Assembly: GCA_018340805.1 (NCBI GenBank)
Contig: JACMZG010001863.1
Location: 57,899,920-57,963,919 of the forward strand
Length of the DNA: 64,000 nt
Origin: Microvelia longipes
Lineage: Eukaryota > Arthropoda > Insecta > Hemiptera > Veliidae
Reading direction: 5' to 3'
Below, piece by piece: positions 58,565-64,000 of the stretch. Both the position numbers and the translations under genes were made by a program. The first letter of the stretch is position 1, and every line of letters begins with the position of its first letter. The notes under the pieces are model-generated. The model saw nothing but the letters and a program-made list of their open reading frames with translations, was not told where the DNA came from and did no database searches.

Positions 58565-58653
58565 GTTTAACAATAAGGGTCGGGTGCTGAAATGAAAGCA
58601 ATTTATGGTAAATGCCAAAGAAATCTAGATTCGAGGTTAGAAAGCTGTTCTTC
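58565..58653 (-). repeat. Inverted copy of the interior of the 57353-57989 element
   Basis: GTTTAACAATAAGGGTCGGG, GGTAAATGCCAAAGAAATCT and GGTTAGAAAGCTGTTC are the reverse complement of 57732-57820, nearly identical over 89 bp, but without the element's termini. Confidence 0.85.
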
Positions 58654-58659
58654 TATCAG

Positions 58660-59136
58660 AATAGTAGAAAATAAATAAAGAGGAAGAAAATTTTTCAATC
58701 AAACAAAGAGAAAAACAATGTTTTCTTTTCCTCCTCTCCTTCATTTCTCACAAGTTTTGCAGATTTAGGCCGCGGGAAAACAAGAAAATCTCATATATTT
58801 TCCAACCGTACAGATCAAATCCTTGTGAGATGTTTTTGACAAAATATATAGGGTAGATAAACAAACCTCACTGAAAGCGAAATTCTGATTTACTATTTTA
58901 GCGCGCAAGTAGAACAAGTCAATCGAGATTCATATTGAATCTATATATGAAATTCTTAATTTAGTTTAAAATATTGTTTTTCAACTAAAATTATTGGTAA
59001 CACTGATTTTTTTTAAAAATTCTTCAATGTAACAGTTTTTAACGGTTTTTTAAACATAGCTTACCAAAACATACCAAGGTGCAATATGAAGTAGTCTGTA
59101 AAATTGTATTTTCATTTTATATTGTATATTTGTTAA
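58660..59136. other. Non-coding stretch, nothing recognised
   Basis: No gene or repeat recognised. Confidence 0.4.
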
Positions 59137-59173
59137 TCTCTGATGATGACTAATTTTTAGTCGAAAGCTTAGT
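59137..59173 (+). ncRNA. Hammerhead ribozyme-like motif 6
   Basis: UCU, CUGAUGA 59140-59146, helix II GACUA/UAGUC around AUUUU, GAAA 59163-59166, GCU, U, AGU. Helix I is only C-G and U-A next to the core (2 bp, then a U-U mismatch), so it is weak. All invariant core bases are present. Confidence 0.45.
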
Positions 59174-59270
59174 TATTATTATATATTAAAAAATAAAGGA
59201 CTTTTGTGTAACTAATCTAAGGATGTAAATAAAAGTCTATCCACAAATAAATTTCAACCAATGTAATGAT

Positions 59271-59313
59271 GACAAAACCGGCTTTCAACCTAATACAGGT
59301 CATCCTCAGACAC
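59271..59313 (-). ncRNA. Hammerhead ribozyme-like motif 7 (helix I lost)
   Basis: Minus strand: CUGAGGA (59309-59303), helix II ACCU/AGGU, GAAA (59286-59283), AGCCGGUU, U, UGUC. The core is intact, but the upstream strand reads GUGU instead of GGCA, so helix I cannot form. Probably inactive. Confidence 0.5.
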
Positions 59314-59379
59314 CTGTGTCTGCATCCAGTCTCTAATCTAACAACAAGACTCAAGAGGAAAAATTAGCTTCTTCTCACC

Positions 59380-59422
59380 GGCACTGAGGATGACCTGTAT
59401 TAGGTTGAAAGCCGGTTTTGTC
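59380..59422 (+). ncRNA. Hammerhead ribozyme-like motif 8 (best candidate)
   Basis: GGCA 59380-59383, CUGAGGA 59384-59390, helix II ACCU/AGGU, GAAA 59407-59410, AGCCGGUU, U, UGUC 59419-59422. Helix I pairs GGCA/UGUC; helix III is AGC/GUU with a 2-nt loop, or a dimer through the self-complementary strand. The predicted cut is after 59418. All core bases match. Confidence 0.7.
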
Positions 59423-59893
59423 ATCATTACATTGGTTGAAATTTATTTGTGGATAGACTTTTATTTACATCCTTATGGTAAAAAATCCACTAGCGCTTAT
59501 AATTTAAATATGTAACTAATCTGTTTTTATTGAGATTCATATTGAGAATGTTTTTCTGGAATTGCACTCCTTGTTTGTGAACATTTCCTGAGATTTTAAT
59601 ATAATATTGTGACCAATCATATTTATCCCTCCAATGAACAAGGAAAGGAATGTCAGTTGTGGAGGGAAACATTGTGAAAATACTAACTTATGATTAGTTA
59701 TGTTGGTAACGCAGAGTGGATAACCAATGAGCTTGCATATGTCCTAGTTCATCCTCCGGGCGCACTTTTTATCATTTTTATACCACTAAGTACTTTGATA
59801 AATATCAACTGTGGGTGAGAAATGTCGTAGAGTGTGTTTGAGACAGTGGCGCTATTTTTGGAACAAGGACGCAACTACTCGGAAACTAATGTG

Positions 59894-59966
59894 CTGCTAC
59901 CTGTGGGCAAAGTACGTAAATTATCGTTAAACTATCTATCAAAAATTCCCATGGGTTTTTTTCTAA
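59894..59966 (+). repeat. Left 72-bp direct repeat flanking a SINE
   Basis: CTGCTACCTGTGGGCAAAGT through CCCATGGGTTTTTTTCTAA, repeated at 60215-60286 with one substitution and one T-run difference. Confidence 0.85.
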
Positions 59967-60213
59967 TAATAATAATAATAATACCCGTTTAGAGCCTTGC
60001 GGCTCATCAGGGATAACCTCTGCGGGAACCACCTCGGGTGGTAGTAGCTACCATTACGCTCAAAGTGTATTCTAAAGCTGGCGATAATTTATCTAAACAA
60101 TAATCTTCTATAAACTGAGAGCGTAACCTGGGATGCGAACCCCAGACCTCCGTGAGTGTCAAAGGTCAGTGTAAAGACTAACGCCTTAACGACCTCGGCC
60201 ACGGAGGCGGCTA
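59964..60213 (-). mobile_element. tRNA-derived SINE (family A), fullest copy
   Basis: Minus strand: TAGCCGCCTCCGTGGCCGAG (A-box), GTTAAGGCGTTAGTC, long variable region, GGTCTGGGGTTCGCATCCCA (B-box), body CCACCCGAGGTGGTTCCCGC, 3' end GAGCCGCAAGGCTCTAAACG and a (TTA)n tail. The long variable region fits a Ser/Leu-type tRNA ancestor. It lies between two 72-bp direct repeats. Confidence 0.85.
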
Positions 60214-60214
60214 C

Positions 60215-60286
60215 CTGCTACCTGTGGGCAAAGTACGTAAATTATTGTTAAACTATCTATCAAAAATTCCCATGGGTTTTTTCTAA
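60215..60286 (+). repeat. Right 72-bp direct repeat flanking a SINE
   Basis: Copy of 59894-59966 on the other side of the SINE. Confidence 0.85.
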
Positions 60287-60289
60287 TAT

Positions 60290-61032
60290 TCTTTGTTAAT
60301 ACATTCATGGAAGTTAAACTGTATTTTTTGACGGTAGCTCAAAAATATAGAACAAAAATATGAGCTCGGCAATTTGCAATGTATTTCACCCTTTCAGTTT
60401 GAAATTACAGAGTCATTGTGTAAAAATTAAAATATTTAGTTTTGTTAGATTCGTAACTCGGATGGTAATCCAACCGAGGTTAAATTAGATTATGTAACCT
60501 TACTTAAAGATCAGTGATAATACTTTCTCAAATAACATTATGAAAGTAACAAATATACAGTCCAAGTTTCAAGATAAAATTTTGTAAAACTAAATGCATT
60601 AAAAGGGTTTAGAAGGATTAATCAGATGATTTAGAGCAACATAGAGAAAAGAAAAGCTTAAAGAAAATTCTATTTCACTTCTTAGTCGAGTTTATAAAGG
60701 ATTTAAAACTAAAACAAGATTTACAAACCCTCGGTTTCATTAAATTCTGGAATAGACTTTATAATAAGAAATGAAAGTGTTTTAGATAAGTTTGTCAAGT
60801 TGGATACAGGTGGTGGAACCAGAGGGTGTTTTCAAATACACATTTCCATAACACTCGAGGTTTTATAACTTATACCGTCATCTATAGATCTGATGGTTAG
60901 TTAACTTTAGAGATCGTTCAAATTATTAAAATTCATATTATTTATTTATATGGCACAATCTGCGAGTCACTTTTATATTAACTTATATAAATAAAATGTC
61001 TTAATTTAGGAAAACATATTAGTTTACATAAT
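60290..61032. other. Non-coding stretch, nothing recognised
   Basis: No gene or repeat recognised. Confidence 0.4.
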
Positions 61033-61272
61033 GGAGTCACCTCCGTGGTCGAAATTGTAAACGTGTTAGAAGACTAACATGTGACTTTAAGGGGATGTAG
61101 GGTTTGCATCTCAAGTTTCGCTCTTAGTTTGTATAATATTATTGTAAAAATAACACTTGTGGATTAAAACAGAAGATTACTTATTGATCTAAACGGTTGC
61201 CCTTACCACTTGATGTGGTTTCCTCAGGAGCTATCCCTGATGAGCCACGAGATTCTAAACGGGGATTATTGC
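61033..61272 (+). mobile_element. tRNA-derived SINE (family A), old copy
   Basis: GTCACCTCCGTGGTCGAAAT (decayed A-box), GTAGGGTTTGCATCTCA (decayed B-box), CCACTTGATGTGGTTTCC and CTGATGAGCCACGAGATTCT, AAACGGGGATTATT. Clearly more diverged than the 59964 copy. Confidence 0.75.
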
Positions 61273-61367
61273 TAGTTTTATAATATTCTTTAATATTATA
61301 TTTTACTGAAAACTACAAAACTATTGTGCAAATGTTGTTAAAACACTATAGCATATATAACATATAT

Positions 61368-61369
<2 letters not shown>

Positions 61370-61440
<71 letters not shown>
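61370..61440. repeat. (AT)n dinucleotide tract
   Basis: About 70 bp of nearly pure TA repeat. Confidence 0.95.
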
Positions 61441-61442
<2 letters not shown>

Positions 61443-62808
61443 CATCTTTGTTAAAAAAAACTTTAATTACTTCACCATGTTATTAAAGTATATTAAGTTT
61501 TATTGACTCTGCGAAAACTGTAAATAAGGGAATTCATACTAGATCGACAATTGTAAAGAGGTTTACGATCTGGAATTAAAAGGGGTTGGATAACAGCAAA
61601 CCCCAGCAACAGAAGCTGGGCTCCTAATAATAATTTTAAGGTTCTAATAATAAACCTAATGGATATAAACCCTTTCCAAATAATGAGGTAAGGAGATAAA
61701 AACATATAATGACTGTTAAAAACTATACGTTCTTAAGTTATCTGTGAGGAAAATCTAGCGTCAGGTTTTCAGTTTTTCTTTTATTTTCTCGACGAAAGAC
61801 TTAATTCCTCAACTGAAGCAAGCTGCTAAATAATTATTCTATCTAACCAGATCAAACAAGCTTTAATAACGAACCTTTGGCCTGTCCCAAGTATAGCACG
61901 AAGACAGCATATAGATATTTTACAACAAAATACATGTAAAATGGACCTACCGCAACTCTTAAAGGTTTTTCTCACGTGGCTAACTTAACCACAACCTCAT
62001 ATATATCCACAACTGCCAAATAAACGCAATACTTTGAGCATACTAAAAAGTTGGTAAAAACCCTAAAATTTCCTGTTTAGGTTATAATGAATAAATTACA
62101 GGGGTAGGAAAAATTAGAAAAGTTTTTCTTACCATTAACTGGACCACGACAAGACCTCCTCAACAAGATATTAATTTAAAACTTCTTTTCTTTGCCCGGG
62201 AATAAAAAGAAAGATGGAGGGAGAAAAAGTTGTTAATTACAGTTGATGAAAGCTTCTCGATCTTTGCCTCCCGGCCTTCAGACTTCTTTATTTTTATTCC
62301 TTGTTTTCTACCTCGTTCTTCACTTATTATTTCAATCTTCCCTTTAAACCCGTTCTTGAAAGTTTTCTGTACTTCTATTAGTTTTTTGTATCGCCTTATT
62401 ATCAAAAACTGACTAAGCATGCATTGTTAGTAGTTAATTTTGTGTCACATCTCTTGACTGGATGCTTTTATTAATACTTTCTTTTATCGTCTATTTATTT
62501 CATTTGTCTGTTTTGTAATGATCCTTCAATATAATATGAATTCAAACAGCTATGAATTGTTCTGTTATTTTTTTCGACCAAGATTTTTCGAAGATTTCGA
62601 CCAATCAGACATATATTATTTGAACTGTAATCAAACTTTGTTTATTTAAAATACTAGCGTTTCTTATTCTATCTCGACTTTCTTTTAATCTTTCTCATAT
62701 TAAATAATTCAATCATCCATTTAATCCCTGTTACTTGTCATATAAACTGGCAATATCTTTCTTCAGTCGTATTATAATGTTTGAGTTTTCATTTTTAATT
62801 TTTATATG
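61441..62808. other. Non-coding stretch, nothing recognised
   Basis: No gene recognised. Sense and antisense frames at 62160-62420 overlap in low-complexity sequence and are not supported. Confidence 0.4.
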
Positions 62809-63118
62809 AACCCAAACTTAACACAGTATAAACAAACTTAACCTGACTTTTAAAAACGCCGTGGAGTACTTTACAATAAATAACACCAACAACCACGTCT
62901 CTCCACTAAACATTATCTATTAAATTGACAGAGCCGGCTTTCGGTAAATAGCCATCAACAGTGTGTGAGATGTAGAAGGGAGGATCTCGTCCAGTGACTG
63001 GTAGCGGACACGCTACCAGTCACTGAGTAGCTACCAGACTTGAGTCTGGTAAAGTACTCCACGGCGTTTTTAAAAGTCAGGATAAAGTTTGTTTATACTG
63101 TGTTAAGTTTGGGTTTAT
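62809..63118. mobile_element. Inverted repeat pair with a degenerate hammerhead between the arms
   Basis: Arms of about 65 bp (62809-62871, 63049-63118) share ACCCAAACTTAACACAGTAT, inverted, and ACGCCGTGGAGTACTTTAC. Between them lie hammerhead 9 (minus strand) and a perfect GTGACTGGTAGC/GCTACCAGTCAC hairpin at about 62996-63025. No coding sequence. Confidence 0.75.
62927..62965 (-). ncRNA. Hammerhead ribozyme-like motif 9 (core substitution)
   Basis: Minus strand: CACA, CUGUUGA (62961-62955), a weak helix II with GG/CC, GAAA (62942-62939), AGCCGGCU, C, UGUC. Helix I pairs ACA with UGU. The invariant A6 is U here, so catalysis is likely lost, although the self-complementary helix III is perfect. 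Confidence 0.5.
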
Positions 63119-63924
63119 CCTGTTAGTTTTAACACCAGAAAATAATAATGCATTAGTCCATTAAATCCTCTCAAGAAGTCAACCGACTCTCACCAAGTTA
63201 TCAATTTATTGTAGCACTCACTTTCATGGACTACTCTCCTCGCTCAGTCAATTTAAATTTAACCCTATTTTAAAATAAAACCTAAACGAAGTTTAAACTA
63301 ACTGTTAACTAATCTTTAGAAGGCCCCACAAATTCACACCAGCACAGCTACCACCGACATGACTCTTCACACTCTTCTATCCGAGTCGTTAAGAAATAAA
63401 AAGAAAATTCCACACTACCGTCCTTTTAGCTTCTTATACTTTCTTCTTAACTTTACTTCTTTTCTCGAAATAACAAAAGAAAACGTTTCTTCTCATTTTC
63501 CCAACTCTTTTCACTGTCTAAATGACAATAATTAAGTTTGAAAAACTCCAAGAGAAAATTCTTTTCATGTTTCCGCCTCCCGGGTTCATTTAACATCAAA
63601 TTTCCTCCTTCAAATCCTTCCTCTGTAATTAATGAAATAAAATTTAAATGGAAGTTTTTCCTTTTCATAGCAATAATTATTCATTAAGAAATAATATCAG
63701 TTTGAATTGAATGTAAAGCGATAAATTAAATTTAATAAGTTTTAATTAATGATCTACATTGTATTGTGTAATTTAAATTACCTCGTTAGTATATTTACAG
63801 CAGCTTCCGCGATTGATATCCAGAGCTTTTACGTAATTTTGGCGTTAAATACATTCTTTATAAGCTTGAAATACAATTATTAGTTATTTATGCACCAAAT
63901 GAGTAAAAATTGTTGATATTTCCC
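63119..63924. other. Non-coding stretch, nothing recognised
   Basis: AT-rich DNA with no recognised gene. Confidence 0.4.
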
Positions 63925-64000
63925 CAGACTGTTGGTTCCTAAGGCGAAAGCCGAGGGAACCAAAGCATTTAACTCCTGTGACAAAGCCGAGGGTTTAATG
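63925..64000. repeat. Dispersed repeat J, copy 2 (cut by window end)
   Basis: TTGGTTCCTAAGGCGAAAGC, CGAGGGAACCAAAG, ATTTAACTCC, CCGAGGGTTTAATG, same as 27327-27400. It folds as an outer TTGGTTCC/GGAACCAA stem and an inner GGC-GAAA-GCC stem with a GNRA-type loop. Confidence 0.7.

Larger units (their letters stand above)
59217..59477. mobile_element. Inverted repeat pair carrying hammerheads 7 and 8
   Basis: Left arm about 59217-59309, right arm about 59384-59477, near-perfect inverses across AAGGATGTAAATAAAAGTCT, AATTTCAACCAATGTAATGA and the whole ribozyme. The 74-bp spacer has no coding potential. Each arm has its hammerhead near the inner side, directed outward. Confidence 0.8.

Overview
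This 64 kb window is AT-rich, repeat-dense eukaryotic nuclear DNA. The mix of mobile elements (a BEL/Pao LTR retrotransposon, Penelope-like elements with GIY-YIG and hammerhead motifs, RNase H-bearing LINE fragments, tRNA-derived SINEs, a Harbinger-like TTA-flanked element and several MITE/foldback families) suggests an arthropod, most likely an insect. The species cannot be named from sequence alone. I found no host protein-coding gene I could support. Every coding stretch I recognise belongs to a transposable element, and short host exons between introns could have been missed.

Layout. 1-0.94 kb: a short Penelope-like element (PLE) copy with a 15-bp target duplication, a broken GIY-YIG domain and a hammerhead motif. 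2-4.7 kb: three tandem arrays, two of them with alternating A/B monomers. 7-8 kb: a tRNA-derived SINE and a second hammerhead. 9.5-10.8 kb: the 3' part of a LINE with RNase H motifs and an internal duplication. 12.0-13.5 kb: a dispersed repeat, then a foldback of about 335-bp arms with an outward-facing hammerhead in each arm. 15-17.7 kb: a MITE, a SINE and a 33-bp array. 21-22.7 kb: a SINE and a dispersed repeat. 24.1-27.1 kb: a 2.9-kb Harbinger-like element with CCTAGG-rich subterminal arrays and an internal satellite of about 120 bp. 28-36.5 kb: dispersed repeats, a second MITE copy and a second PLE copy. 38.6-39.7 kb: a tandem duplication, a SINE and a 23-bp array. 41.3-48.4 kb: a structurally complete BEL/Pao element. 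48.9-52.6 kb: a TIR-like repeat, a SINE and a large foldback. 56-64 kb: a LINE fragment, a MITE with an 8-bp TSD, three hammerheads, two SINEs (one between 72-bp direct repeats), an inverted pair with a degenerate hammerhead, and a repeat cut by the window end.

Two themes deserve attention. First, nine motifs match the hammerhead ribozyme core, eight of them at every invariant position. Their helix I strands change together between families, and their helix III is tiny and self-complementary or nearly so; most sit in PLE-like or inverted-repeat settings. Second, the two BEL LTRs differ by no substitution, only by two single-base indels, while the internal coding region is split by many frameshifts. 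Other repeat pairs show the same indel excess, so many of the frame breaks here may be assembly indel errors rather than true decay.
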